The notes under the pieces were generated by a model. That model had not been told where the DNA came from and ran no database searches. It saw only the letters and a list, made by a program, of their open reading frames with translations. From Sinohyriopsis cumingii (Eukaryota; Mollusca; Bivalvia; Unionida; Unionidae), in the NCBI GenBank assembly GCA_028554795.2, contig CM068829.1, positions 132,147,325 through 132,211,324 of the forward strand: DNA of 64,000 nt. The letters are read 5' to 3'. Of the stretch, positions 17,701-26,936 are shown in pieces. A program made the translations under genes and the position numbers. Numbering within the stretch: the first letter of the stretch is position 1; each line of letters opens with the position of its first letter.

Positions 17701-18841
17701 GACAAGTTGAACAAGGCACTGGTCCTTCGCTCAGACAGGGTGAAGAGGCCAAACATCCTGAGCATTTCAATCCGCAATGTTTGTGTTGCTCTCGATTATT
17801 ATAACCATGGTCACATTTCTCACAGTAATAACCGTATTCCAGGAATGAAGTGATACTGGTAATCGTATCGAAATGGTCATCGTGATAATAGACATGAATG
17901 TATTTTCCGTCCTTAAAGTCTTTCCCTCGAAACAACAGAGGCCCACGCATTTCTTGAGGGTACACTTTCAAGGTGTATCGTGGAGCTAGGACATCTTGCA
18001 ATTTTTGCATTTCAGGAATGCCACAAGGTTTGTCTTTGGGCAAGTCGGCTTGTTGCAACAGGAGTTCTGCTTCGTTTCGTTGTTTGGCTCGGTCCGATTG
18101 TCGAATAATTTTCCAGGCTCTTTTCCATTCTGTCGTGTCGTTCTTGTTGGCATAGGTTCGTCCCACCACGATGGCTCGGGCTAAACACATCTGGTCTTGA
18201 GGGTTGTGAATTTGGACGAGGCTACGCTTAATGATGCGAAGCTCGTTCACCAATAACATCTTTTTGCGTCCAGTCCCTTGAGGAGGAGAGACGTGGGTCA
18301 TGTCCAGTGTGGCTTTTCCATCGGTGATGTCAAACTGGTCATTAGATTGTTGCACGTGTTGAATTTTGTCCATGACTTTGGAAGTGGTCAATACTGCAGG
18401 GGTGCTAAACTCGATCCAAACAGGGGATTTCAAACCGTCGTGTTGTATGGAAAGTCTCAAGCGATCGTCTTCTTTGGGTTGACATTGTCGCTTGAGTGTG
18501 GTGAGCAAAGAATCCCACACCCCAGTGATGAACCCTTCTGCTTTCTCTAACGGTACTTCAGCCTTGAAATCTTTAAACTTCACTGTGTATTTGTAAGCCG
18601 TGGTTCTAAATTTTCTAGAGGAGCGCTTTTCCGTCTCTCGAATGGAATAGTATTTTTCAGGGTTGACTAAGGGTGGCGAACTTGGTTTAGAGGGTTTGAA
18701 TTCTGGTTCACTCATGTCCTCTTCAAAATCACTGGCATGAATTTGTGCCAAGACTTCAGCCCTGGTACGAGGCGATAGATCACGTTTCTGCCTCTTACTT
18801 TCTTCTTCTTCTTTCTTCTCGAATGAATAGGATCGTTTCAT
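14778..18841 (-). pseudogene. Protein-primed DNA polymerase B, frameshifted
   Basis: Homologue of the 1354-aa intact gene 37407-41471. The 5' 1048 codons (15695-18841) carry an acidic/basic N-terminus, a Cys/His-rich zinc region, the exonuclease motifs and Pol motif A. Element 2 has one extra base at the equivalent of about 15695-15696, so here the frame shifts just before the second part (14778-15695), which holds Pol motifs B and C (YFDTDS). Otherwise all motif residues look intact. Separate translation of the two halves would give an exonuclease plus half a palm domain, not a working polymerase. It shares a divergent promoter with the zinc-knuckle gene. Confidence 0.95.
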
Positions 18842-18884
18842 CTTGAGTAGAAAACGTCAAATGACTCAAGTTTAAACACCATGG

Positions 18885-18925
18885 ACTAATTTATAGTCAT
18901 GGCAGACCAGCGTATATAAAAGGGT
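18885..18925. promoter_or_regulatory. Divergent promoter, PolB (-) and zinc-knuckle gene (+), element 1
   Basis: Minus-strand CTATAAAT (18889-18896) lies about 50 bp before the PolB ATG; plus-strand TATATAAAAG (18913-18922) lies about 55 bp before the zinc-knuckle ATG. The two TATA boxes are under 30 bp apart, so the genes probably share control. Element 2 has the same pair near 41519-41556. Confidence 0.7.
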
Positions 18926-18975
18926 GTGTGTCTTGTCCTTTCACTATTCATTTCACTCTCTAACCGAGCACAACG

Positions 18976-19422
18976 ATGGAAGAGACTAGCCAAATCGAAC
19001 GTTTCATCAGAGCTTTGCGAGGGGTCATTAGAAAATTCTCTTCAGACCAGCCGACGGACTACTCTCCTTCCTTTCGAGATAAAAGTCAAGATACTTGCTA
19101 TATCTGTCAGAAGAAAGGGCATTGGTCTTCAGAGTGTCCAGACCGTCAAAAAAGAAAAAAAGGGGCTAGAAAAGACAAAAGTCAAGATACCTGTTATTAT
19201 TGTCAAGAAAAAGGACATTGGTCTCCAGATTGCCCAAAAAAGAAACAAGAGGAGTCAGAAGAAAAGAGGGATTCTTCAGAAGAAGAGAGGGATTCTTCAG
19301 AGGAAGAAAGCAGACAGGTGAAGAAAAAGAAAGAGGAGAAGAAAAGAAGAAGGGAAGAAAGTGAAGAGGAAGAGGAGGAAAAGTCTGTGACGGTGAAGAA
19401 ATTGAAAAAACAGAGAGACTAA
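18976..19422 (+). CDS. CCHC zinc-knuckle protein (148 aa)
   Basis: Two CCHC zinc knuckles of CX2CX4HX4C type are visible: DTCYICQKKGHWSSEC (about residues 41-56) and DTCYYCQEKGHWSPDC (about 74-89). They are followed by a charged tail with KRDSSEEERDSSEEES repeats and a basic KKLKKQRD end. CCHC knuckles bind single-stranded nucleic acid, as in retroviral nucleocapsid and CNBP proteins. In a protein-primed replicating element a role with ssDNA or RNA is plausible but unproven. It is one of only two plus-strand genes. An AATAAA at 19504-19509 suggests ordinary polyadenylation. Element 2 has four serine-glutamate repeats instead of two. Confidence 0.8.
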   Translation: MEETSQIERFIRALRGVIRKFSSDQPTDYSPSFRDKSQDTCYICQKKGHWSSECPDRQKRKKGARKDKSQDTCYYCQEKGHWSPDCPKKKQEESEEKRDSSEEERDSSEEESRQVKKKKEEKKRRREESEEEEEEKSVTVKKLKKQRD

Positions 19423-19429
19423 ACAAGGA

Positions 19430-19645
19430 GAGAGAAGAAGTCTATGAACTTTTTAAAGTGTTCTGTTGTGAATTGTGAATTGGATTGCAACTATGGATAA
19501 AAGAATAAATTAATTATATAAGGTAAGTGTCTTTGAGTTATGATTTTAAAATAAGAAGCTACACTCACGCACCCATATAAACGTACTATAGGGGTAAAAA
19601 AAATTTTTTTTTTTTTTTTTTGAGTTATTGGCAATTGAAATTGTA
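19430..19645. other. Intergenic region between convergent genes, poly-A/T tract
   Basis: It contains AATAAA at 19504-19509 for the plus-strand zinc-knuckle gene and an A/T tract (19597-19620). No coding potential. Confidence 0.5.
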
Positions 19646-19683
19646 TTTCTTTTCGAGAGACGTGGGTGGCCCTGAAAAGGGCC
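19646..19683 (-). terminator. Histone-type 3' stem-loop, Gln-rich gene of element 1
   Basis: Minus strand: CAAA, then GGCCCTTTTCAGGGCC (19668-19683), ACCCA (19663-19667), then TCTCTCGAAAAGAAA (19646-19660). It starts 28 nt after the stop codon at 19711. It is internal to the element and not part of the TIR, so the match is not merely an effect of TIR conservation. Confidence 0.85.
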
Positions 19684-19710
19684 TTTGGTTTTTTTGGTGT
19701 AAGGGTGAGT

Positions 19711-20289
19711 TTAAGCAATCAACTTTAACTGCCTTAAGCCTTTGCCACGGCCAAGGCCTACTTCTGGACTGCGTAATGTTGATGATGATGATGATTTGGT
19801 TGAAATTACTAAGGGTGGTAAGACAGGCTTAGTCACAGGGTTGACGTGTTTAGCTCGGGAAGGTCGTATTCTCTTCGGTCGTGATAAAGAAGTCTGATAC
19901 ATTTGTTTCAGACTTCTTAACTCCGCTAAAATGTCTAACAGTATCGTGACCGTTTGATTTTCACCCTCTTGTTTCTTTGCTGCTACTTCTTCTTCTTCTT
20001 GCTTTTTTCTTACCTCTTCTTCTTGCTGCTGTTGCTGTTGCTGTAGGAGAAAAGCTTGTTCCGCTTCCTTTTGTCGTTGTATAAATTTCTCCAATTCTTC
20101 TTTCTGACTCTGTCTAAAATTCTCCACTTGCGGTAATGAAGAAGGTGACGAAGGTTCCGGAACAAATTCTTGCGAGGTAAGAAAATCCACAAAATCCCAA
20201 TTTACCTCTTCTGAAAGTAAGTCCGAGTTCCCTTGGGCGGTCTCCACTGCTGGTGCACCCCAATGGATCGTTTTCTGAGTTTCCGTCAT
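19711..20289 (-). CDS. Gln-rich coiled-coil protein (192 aa), histone-type 3' end
   Basis: Function unknown. Residues 1-50 are acidic (MTETQKTIHWGAPAVETAQG...). About 55-110 form a coiled coil with a glutamine tract (EQAFLLQQQQQQQEEEV). About 118-140 is a leucine-heptad helix (TILLDILAELRSLKQMY). The tail is basic, with RPKRIRPSRAKH and GRGKGLRQL. The layout fits a dimeric nuclear or DNA-binding protein. It is divergent from the 77-aa plus-strand gene across a CRE/CCAAT promoter. A TATA box (20336-20343) lies about 50 bp upstream. A histone-type stem-loop follows the stop by 28 nt. Element 2 copy: 186 aa. Confidence 0.7.
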   Translation of the reverse strand: MTETQKTIHWGAPAVETAQGNSDLLSEEVNWDFVDFLTSQEFVPEPSSPSSLPQVENFRQSQKEELEKFIQRQKEAEQAFLLQQQQQQQEEEVRKKQEEEEVAAKKQEGENQTVTILLDILAELRSLKQMYQTSLSRPKRIRPSRAKHVNPVTKPVLPPLVISTKSSSSSTLRSPEVGLGRGKGLRQLKLIA

Positions 20290-20335
20290 GTTGAATCACT
20301 GTCGCATAGATTGACTGCACACAGGCGCTAGCGAA

Positions 20336-20466
20336 TCTATATAGACCACGTGACGTCACAGACTGCTCTCTTCGGATTGGATGCGGGCTGACTGAATTTT
20401 GTCACGCGTGTTCGGATTGGTGAATGAACTCAATCCGTTTCAATCCTTCCTCTACCTATAAATAAG
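20336..20466. promoter_or_regulatory. Right-end divergent promoter: CRE/E-box, two CCAAT boxes, two TATA boxes
   Basis: Minus-strand TATATAGA (20336-20343) serves the Gln-rich gene; plus-strand CTATAAATAAGC (20455-20466) serves the 77-aa gene. Between them lie CACGTG (20347-20352) fused to TGACGTCA (20351-20358), and two TTCGGATTGG blocks (20371-20380, 20411-20420), each an inverted CCAAT box. CCAAT plus TATA, with CRE sites, is typical of S-phase histone gene promoters. The same layout is conserved at about 42970-43105 in element 2. Confidence 0.7.
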
Positions 20467-20508
20467 CGCAGTTCACTGCATTGATTCACCTGTTCTCGTC
20501 GCCTCAAG

Positions 20509-20742
20509 ATGTGGACTACAGTTGAATCATCCACCCTTGTGTCTTCAATGATGTTTAGGACGGACATGCTCATGTATGTCCGGTCCAAGTGGACTGTTGT
20601 TGATAGGACAGATACTAGTCTATGGATGAGAAGAGTTTACATAGAAAGACAAGGATGTCTCAAGAGGGTACTTGTGTATGGACTTGCAGTTAGAAGGAGT
20701 TTAAGAAGAAGAAGAAGATGTGACAGATGCCATCTATGTTAA
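20509..20742 (+). CDS. Arg-rich CxxC mini-protein (77 aa), histone-type 3' end
   Basis: Function unknown. A plus-strand gene of 77 residues, with MWTTVESSTLVSSMMFRTDM at the start and a C-terminus of SLRRRRRCDRCHLC: five arginines followed by a CxxCxxC metal-binding-like triad. The arginine run could act as a nuclear signal or nucleic-acid contact. It is highly conserved in element 2 (78 aa, one extra Arg), which argues it is a real gene. TATA at 20456-20466, 43 bp upstream. The stop codon is 25 nt before the stem-loop in the right TIR, so its mRNA would end inside the TIR. Confidence 0.7.
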   Translation: MWTTVESSTLVSSMMFRTDMLMYVRSKWTVVDRTDTSLWMRRVYIERQGCLKRVLVYGLAVRRSLRRRRRCDRCHLC

Positions 20743-20757
20743 TATTAATATTAACAT

Positions 20758-21148
20758 AAACCCAAAGGCCCTTTTCAGGGCCACCCACATTTCTCGAAAA
20801 GAGAATGACTTTCGATTGCCTACCCCTTTTTTAAAAAAATCCCATGTTCAATTTCCCTTGACGCTATACAGTCCCACCCTGTTTAAATTCCTTTTGACGC
20901 TATACAGTCCCCTTTTTCTCCATGTTAAATTCCCTTGAGGCTATATGGTCCCACAATTTTTCTCCATGTTAAATTCCCTTGAGGCTATATGGTCCCACGA
21001 TTTTTCTCCATGTTAAATTTCCATTGAGGCTATAGTGTCCCACGATTTTCTCCATGTTAAATTTCCATTGAGGCTATAGTGTCCCGGGGGGGGGGGGGGG
21101 TCTGTAATGTTAATTCCCATTGAGGCTACGGTATCCCCTTTCACTACT
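20758..21148 (-). repeat. Right terminal inverted repeat, element 1
   Basis: Inverted partner of 1019-1431, with the same subrepeats (TTGAGGCTATA...TTTTTCTCCATGTTAAATT) in the opposite order and the terminal CCCCTTTCACTACT at 21135-21148. A G-run at about 21085-21101 differs from the left copy. The inner 45 bp carry the plus-strand stem-loop for the 77-aa gene. Confidence 0.9.
20767..20810 (+). terminator. Histone-type 3' stem-loop in right TIR, element 1
   Basis: Plus strand: CCCAAA, then GGCCCTTTTCAGGGCC (20767-20782), ACCCA (20783-20787), then TTCTCGAAAAGAGAATGA (20791-20808). It is the reverse-complement copy of the signal at 1381-1422, here in the right orientation for the 77-aa gene ending at 20742, 25 nt away. 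Confidence 0.85.
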
Positions 21149-21420
21149 ACTACTTCAAAGCATGACTACGATGATGATGAAAATGATGATGACCATACCT
21201 GATAAGCATGACCATCGAGATGATGAGTGGTGAAAATTATATTTCAAAAGCATACATGCAATGATGATGAAGATGAGGACGATACATGTTAATAAACATG
21301 ACTGCAAAGATGATGAAGATAACGACGATACTACTTCACAAGCACGAGTACAAACTGATGAAAATGATGGGAATGACTGTAATGATGATGCAGACGATGA
21401 TATTGATGTATCCTAAGCAA
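21149..21420. repeat. GATGA-type minisatellite, right flank of element 1
   Basis: Begins ACTACT (21149-21154, right copy of the imperfect target duplication) and continues with the AAGCATGACTACGATGATGATGA phrase seen at 915-1018, in at least four degenerate units. Confidence 0.7.
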
Positions 21421-21716
21421 AGTAGGTTAGCACAGACTGGTGTGTAGGATTTTAAAGGACAGAACAATGTGAATATGGTATCCAATGTATAACTGTGGCA
21501 AATGAGCCAAATGAAATAAAAGAGGCAACTCTCATAAATGTTTATGTTTATGTTGCTTAATCCTGGAATACTTAAAACACTTGCGGATTGATTAGTGTCC
21601 TTCTGTCCTTTATTTTAGCTGTAATTGCTTAATTTATATTTCCCTTTTAGAAAGGTATCCTATTACCTATTACTGTATTACCAGTTAATTCTAGTGTAGT
21701 GATTCTAGTATGGTAA

Positions 21717-21834
<118 letters not shown>

Positions 21835-21966
21835 GTGTTCTTACATTTCTGTTGACAGGGTGAGTAAATGTGGGATGAAATATTGTTTCTTCAAGGCTAT
21901 TGATGAATCCTTCTACAGAGTGTCTCTGGTCCTCAGCGACATCATAGCAGAACACATATGCATGCT

Positions 21967-21967
21967 G

Positions 21968-22007
<40 letters not shown>

Positions 22008-22018
22008 TAATAATAATC
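21967..22018. repeat. (AAT)n microsatellite
   Basis: About 16 units of AAT with one GAT interruption. Confidence 0.95.
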
Positions 22019-22894
22019 TATCATTATCAATGTTACCATTATGATCTTCAACACATTTTTGATGAGCGTCCTAAAAAGATTTTTTAAACACTTTCAGTAC
22101 TATAAGTAAGCAGAAGTACGTTGTTTTGTCGAAATTGTCTCTTTTAACGATATGTTTTAACGCCCACAGGATTAACATCGTACGATCCGAAGTTCTACCA
22201 AAATGACTCTCGTGATATGAAAATATCGACTGTCAAGGTCTGGCAATTATTTCTCTCACATGATCCAAACCACTAGTAACTGAAATATTAAATATTCACA
22301 GATATAACAAGAAATAATTAACTTGGCTTCTTCAGCGATTCTAAATTGCCAATAATTAATTCCTTGATTGTGTCATTCTCTATGCATGCATTGACGGTCA
22401 GTTTATTTATACATGAACCAATCTTTAACGTTGAAGGTTGAGAAAAAAATATGAACTTAACATCCCTCACCTAACAGAAATGGGATATAACTAGAGAAAT
22501 ATTTCGATACTTTCCTAATAAATTTATTTCACTACTAAGGTTTTAATGAAGAATACTTATGCAAATGAGACTGTGCATACGAGTCTTGCTTTCAGCTATG
22601 ATTTGCTATCACATGGACAAGTTTCTTCGACTGATAGAATTTTATAGTAGGTATTGACAATTTCTATCTTGGTTCATCAATTTCAAAGAGGAGAAAGGTT
22701 ATCGCTCATGCTTTTATTTCCACTTCTCTTTGAATGTGTTATTGCCTTGTCAAATTTTATGTCTTGCGGATTAAGATTAAGAAAATGAAATTTAAAGACA
22801 TAAAATATTATTTAAAAAACACTGTAAAATAGAAAGATGAAAATGTTTCGAAGGACTGATTCTTTACGAAGTATTTTCTCATTTGCTTACTCAC

Positions 22895-23093
22895 TCGAAC
22901 AACCCTGAACAAGGTATAAATAGCCCTTTCTTGATCCTTCCATGACGTTTTCAGTGTCTCAAAGCAATTTGCCCACTCATTGGAGTACAAGTCACAAAAC
23001 TCGTCTACCAACTGGACGGGTTCCGGTAGAGTGGACAAGTTAGGAATGATAGTGCTCGACTCCTTGGGTTTAGGGACTCCAAGATTCCGAAGC
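22895..23093 (-). CDS. Host gene exon 6 (internal, Mieap-like segment)
   Basis: A 199-nt exon, acceptor TTCCAG at 23095-23094 and donor GTGAGTAAG after 22895, a near-perfect donor consensus. It completes a split Arg codon from exon 5, then codes LRNLGVPKPKESSTIIPNLS, LPEPVQLVDEFCDLYSNEW and ends at LFRVVR. The EFCDLYxNEWxxxFE pattern is what I associate with the segment before the Mieap-type C-terminal domain. It lies between the two Polintons: element 2 is upstream and element 1 downstream in the gene's direction. Confidence 0.7.
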
Positions 23094-23279
23094 CTGGAAC
23101 ACCGAAAAATCAACCAAACGAGAAAATAGCATATTTGTACATACAATATGCCCATCAAAGATGGATGATAATTTCATTCGGCACATCCAAAGCAGCAGAT
23201 TGGCATATTACGAGAGTGTTTCGACTTAAAGTCTTAAACTATGTAAAACAAAGGAAGTGAAAACAACAATTTAAGTACA

Positions 23280-23640
23280 ATTTAACAAACAATTTATTTA
23301 ATCAGGATACAAAGTTAAATTTTGAATGGCACTTACAGTATTGTGAATTAAATTTCAAATAATCCTAAATGTCTTATGACAAGTCCAAAGGCAGAGATTG
23401 TTCAAAATGAATTCCATTAGTCTTGAATGTCCTGATGTACAATAGTACAATTCAGAATGTCTTTGAATGAATTCACAGTAAAATCTCAAAGTAATGTGTT
23501 AGTCCAGAAATCAAGGAACACTTTGTAATTCCAAGGAATAGCTGAAATAAAAAATTCCCCTTAAATTATATTTGGACACAACTGCAAAATTCTGATCAAT
23601 GATTCCCAAAGACTGATATGAAACAAAAATAAATAACTGT
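23280..23640. repeat. Dispersed repeat copy 1
   Basis: Related to 46890-47290. Shared phrases include TAAATGTCTTA followed by ACAAGTCCAAA, TTAGTCC before a GAAAAGTCAA-like stretch, and an AAATTATA end. It is an unclassified interspersed repeat with no coding frame. Confidence 0.5.
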
Positions 23641-24221
23641 TTACCAAATCTCTTTTATATACTTATTTCACTTGTCCAAAATCGCAATAAAATTTTCTTG
23701 AAAACTAACTGAAAATACCACTAACTTTTTACGAAGGTTAGTCCTTGAACTTAAAGTTTAGTAAACGTCTTGTTTACCAATTAAAATCATGCAAACTTTA
23801 GGTAAACAAAATTCCACTACCCTAAATCACGAACATGACAAAAGTCAGGTACACAATATAAATTAAATATACATAACACGAGATATTTTAAAAGTTCTTA
23901 ATATGTGCTTTTAGTTATTACACTTCTATTCCTTTGAACCTATCAATGAATTTAACATCAATCGATAAAAACGTTTCATAAATTAACAGGAGTTGCACGT
24001 ACAGCTCACGAGACGCATGCAGATATATGCGTTACATAAGACTGGTAAATGACAGTTACCTGAGTGTTGGAGAAGGAGAAACAATTCTGCTACAGAGCAA
24101 AGAGCATACCGTAAAATCGAGCACTCTTGTTATAGTCCTGTTTAAGAAGGGTTGTTACCTCCCTTGCGCGAGTTATTGTTATTTGTTAAATCTACTTCCG
24201 GTGAGCAAAAAATCAGATGAA

Positions 24222-24930
24222 ATGACGTCTAACAAAGGAACCGCTGACCCGTACTCTTTTGACAAGCTATCAGTTTGTGAATTGAAGGTTTATTTAAGAG
24301 ATAGAGGTACACACGTGTCAGACTTTGGGGTCATCTGCAAACAACGGGATGACACAAAGCCTGAAAGTGCACTGAGAACAGTTATGGGTTACAGCCATTT
24401 TGAAAAAGCCGCAACACGTTGGGGGAAAAGTCACGAAGCAGCAGCCAGACGAGTTTGTGCCAAGGACATACAAAAAACACACAAAAACTTGAAGCTGTAT
24501 GGAAGTGGTTTAATTGTTTCGCCACACTATCCATACCTTGGAACAAGTCCAGATGGAGTTATAGACTGTTGTGACAAATGTTCAGATAAAAATGGCTTAC
24601 TGGAAATAAAATGCCCCTATAAATCACAGGAAATATCACCCATAGAAGCCTGTAATGATAAAACGTTTTTTTTGTGAATTGGGTAATGAACATTTGCAAC
24701 TGAAAAGAAAACATTCGTACTATTTTCAAATTCAAGGTCAGATAGGTTTGACTGGAAAAAAAGTGGTGCGATTTTTTGTGAGGACTCTGAAAGGTCATTC
24801 CACTGAACGCATATATTTTAATAAAGACATGTGGGACAACATGTTGCCTAGACTTATTTCATTTTACAAGGAAGCGGTAATTCCGGAACTATTTTCTGAG
24901 CGAGTGAACCGTGGAAAAAGTCTTCATTAA
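24222..24930 (+). pseudogene. SAP + YqaJ-like nuclease, internally deleted and frameshifted
   Basis: Starts MTSNKGTADPYSFDKLSVCE, a SAP-like helical DNA-binding motif (ELKVYLRDRG). It then jumps to a YqaJ/lambda-exonuclease-like domain with SPHYPYLGTSPDGVIDC and GLLEIKCPY, which carry the catalytic D...E-x-K residues of that fold. The expected middle region is missing. A T-run of eight (24666-24673) shifts the frame; the second part (from about 24674, with CELGNEHLQLKRKHSYYFQI) continues to 24930. Dead transposon gene, unrelated to the Polintons. Confidence 0.7.
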
Positions 24931-25334
24931 GGTGGACAGTGAATCATATTCATTTAGTGGCTTATATAGAAATTTGCATGAAAAATATATTGGTGGAGAA
25001 AATGAAATTTTGAATAAGGAATGCCATATGCTTTCAGTATCACTTTAACTGTAATATTCTAGTATGCATATGTATTTATCTGAATGTATATCAATATTTT
25101 CCATACTTATTTTTTTTTACATGTTTGCAGGAGTTTTTTTGCACACAAAAAAGAAAAAAGATTATGTATGTTTTTAATGTTATTTGTTTTGGGCAGTTGT
25201 TGAACAGTGGTAAAGGTAATTGCTTTTGGATCAGAAGATTTTTGTTTCCAGTTCCAGTTGACAAGTTTTGCTAGATGAAATTGACTGTCAACTGCTATAA
25301 TCCACCAGCGATCTCATATACTGTACATCGAGTT

Positions 25335-25510
25335 TGTGAGATATGGTGGCCTAGTGGTTTAGGTCCTTGCCTCTGGATTGGAAGGTCAGAGTTCAAATCC
25401 TGTTGTGACATAAATCTGTCTCAGATTTAAGCTAACCGACTATAAATGGCTGAAATACTGTCCATTGGCCTTAAAATGCAAGTTGTACAACCATCTGTTT
25501 CATTTACAGC
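25335..25510 (+). mobile_element. tRNA-derived SINE (family 1)
   Basis: Pol III box A-like GGTGGCCTAGTGGTTTAGG and box B-like AGAGTTCAAATCCTG at tRNA spacing (about 25344-25408), followed by a non-tRNA body ending near 25510. Not a tRNA gene, because the acceptor arms do not pair and the 3' part continues. Confidence 0.6.
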
Positions 25511-25879
25511 CAAAAACCCAACTTGTCCATCCACACAAATAGTTAAGTAAATGAACGAAATAGAAAGAAAGGAAAGAATATATTCTGACCAAGTATATAT
25601 TTATTAATCTGAAATATATTATCAACATGTATTTACACTTTTTAACACTCGTTGCATTATGGAAGCTACAAAGTGTACTGAATAAACTAATTGTAGCGAT
25701 TTTTCTCTCAGAAACATCAGGTTTTACGTCTGCCATTTTTGCTCCCCAAAATATTGTGAACAGGTCAATTTTATCTTTATTTATGAAGAGCATGCAAGGG
25801 GAGGTAATAAACCAGGGGAGATAACAACCCTTATTGAACAGGGCTATACTCTCCAAATCATATCAAAGCAAATATGCTA

Positions 25880-26540
25880 CAATTCTGAAGTACATCGAAG
25901 ATAACCCTCGTTTCGGAAGACCGCCGTCTGCGATTGGTGAGCGGGAAGTAGCTGCTGTGAAGGGAGCAATTGATGAAGATGTTCGATACACGGGTTAAGA
26001 TATTTCTAGTATCATGGGTATTATTTTGTCAGATGTTTTTAATATCTCGACAAATTATTTGTAGCATGGAAAGATTCGTTGAAGACGGATCACGTAGTTG
26101 TTGAAGACCGACCTAAAAAATAAACTGGGATTGAATCGGCAATAACATCTACTTCCCAAATATCAAACATCGTGGACTTTTGAACGTGATTCTCACAAAT
26201 GATGGACCTTGGATTTACGTTCATGGACCAGATTCAAAATAAAAAGTCTGGATCGGAGAAAACGAGCAGAGACCACAAATCGTGCCACGTAGACTGTCAG
26301 AAGAGGTTTATACGTATCATGCTTTATGCAAAGGGCACGGTCTTCCTGATACTTGTGTCTGACAAGCGTGTGTCAATAAAAATTTGTATAGCTACAAAGT
26401 GTTGCCCAAAGGAGCGGAACACACATGCACATGCACCTGAGGTATCCATCTACACCATGACAACGCACTAGAGCATAAATCCACTACGCTAAAAACCTCT
26501 TGAAGGAGCGCATCATCGAAATATCATTTATACATCCATG
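25880..26540 (+). pseudogene. mariner-type transposase remnant, 5' part, split by element 2
   Basis: Many-frame remnants of a Tc1/mariner transposase: an RFGRPPSAIGEREVAAVKGA-like helix-turn-helix region, a DGPWIYVHGPDSK segment matching the usual catalytic-Asp neighbourhood, and HLHHDNALEHKSTT matching the second conserved HHDNA motif. Stops and shifts throughout. The frame is cut at 26540 by Polinton element 2 and resumes at 43796 with DLALNVWLNPVFKEG-like sequence. Confidence 0.75.
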
Positions 26541-26920
26541 AGTAGTAAATGGGGTCACCCTAGCGACAATGGGAATTAGCATTACAGAGACCCCTGGGTC
26601 ACTCTAGCGACAATGGAAATTTAACATGGAGAAAAATCGTGGGTCACTCTGGCGACAAGGGAAATTTAACATAGAGAAAAATCGTGGGTCACTCTGGCGA
26701 CAAGGGGAATTGAACATGGAGAAAAATCGTGGGTCACTCTAGGGACAAGGGGAATTGAACATGGGGAATAGAGTTTGGGTCTGTCTAGGGACAAGGGGAA
26801 TTGAATATGGGATATTTTTTTTTTAATTTTTTTAAATTTAAATTTAAAAAAAGGGTAGGCAATGGAAAGGCTATCTCTTTTCGAGAAATATGGCTGGCCC
26901 TGAAAAGGGCCTTTGGGTTT
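26541..26920 (+). repeat. Left terminal inverted repeat, element 2
   Basis: Inverted partner of 43404-43795. It is made of about five subrepeats with the core TCTAGCGACAA...GGAAATTTAACATGGAGAAA, distinct from the TATAGCCTCAA core of element 1. An AT tract (26814-26848) and then the stem-loop block follow at the inner end. Confidence 0.9.
26876..26911 (-). terminator. Histone-type 3' stem-loop, gene 1 of element 2
   Basis: Minus strand: CAAA, GGCCCTTTTCAGGGCC (26896-26911), then AGCCA (26891-26895, one change from ACCCA), then TTTCTCGAAAAGAGATAG. It begins 26 nt after the gene-1 stop. Confidence 0.8.
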
Positions 26921-26936
26921 TCTTCTTCTTCTGCTT

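Larger units (their letters stand above)
1019..21148 (-). mobile_element. Polinton/Maverick element 1 (degraded, 20.1 kb)
   Basis: A complete-length but damaged Polinton. It starts AGTAGTGAAAGGGG and ends with the inverted copy, ...CCCCTTTCACTACT. The flanks ACTATT (1013-1018) and ACTACT (21149-21154) agree at 5 of 6 bases, consistent with the 6-bp duplication made by Polinton integrases. It carries all hallmark genes: protein-primed PolB, retroviral-type integrase with chromodomain, adenain-like protease, FtsK/HerA-type packaging ATPase, double-jelly-roll major capsid protein and penton. Most genes read on the minus strand. PolB, integrase, MCP and one small gene have frame or stop lesions and the ATPase has Walker-motif substitutions, so it is probably not autonomous. 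About 2.9 kb longer than element 2, mainly by the protease/CYGC block and a four-gene accessory block. Confidence 0.95.
24131..25848 (+). mobile_element. Degenerate DNA transposon with YqaJ-type nuclease gene
   Basis: Inverted ends: TATAGTCCTGTTTAAGAAGG...TTGTTACCTCCC at 24131-24163, and the complement of GGGAGATAACAACCCTTATT...CTATA at 25816-25848, about 28 of 33 bases matching. It contains a damaged YqaJ-type gene (24222-24930) and a SINE (25335-25510). Autonomous ISL2EU-type transposons are known to encode a YqaJ-like second protein; that assignment is tentative. No transposase frame remains. A target duplication was not clear. Confidence 0.6.

Noticed and set aside
25338..25410. tRNA gene
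   Set aside because: Box A and B present, but no pairable acceptor stem, and the sequence continues into a SINE body.
25500..25856. 118-codon minus-strand frame
   Set aside because: Runs through a SINE and the transposon TIR; no conserved domain.
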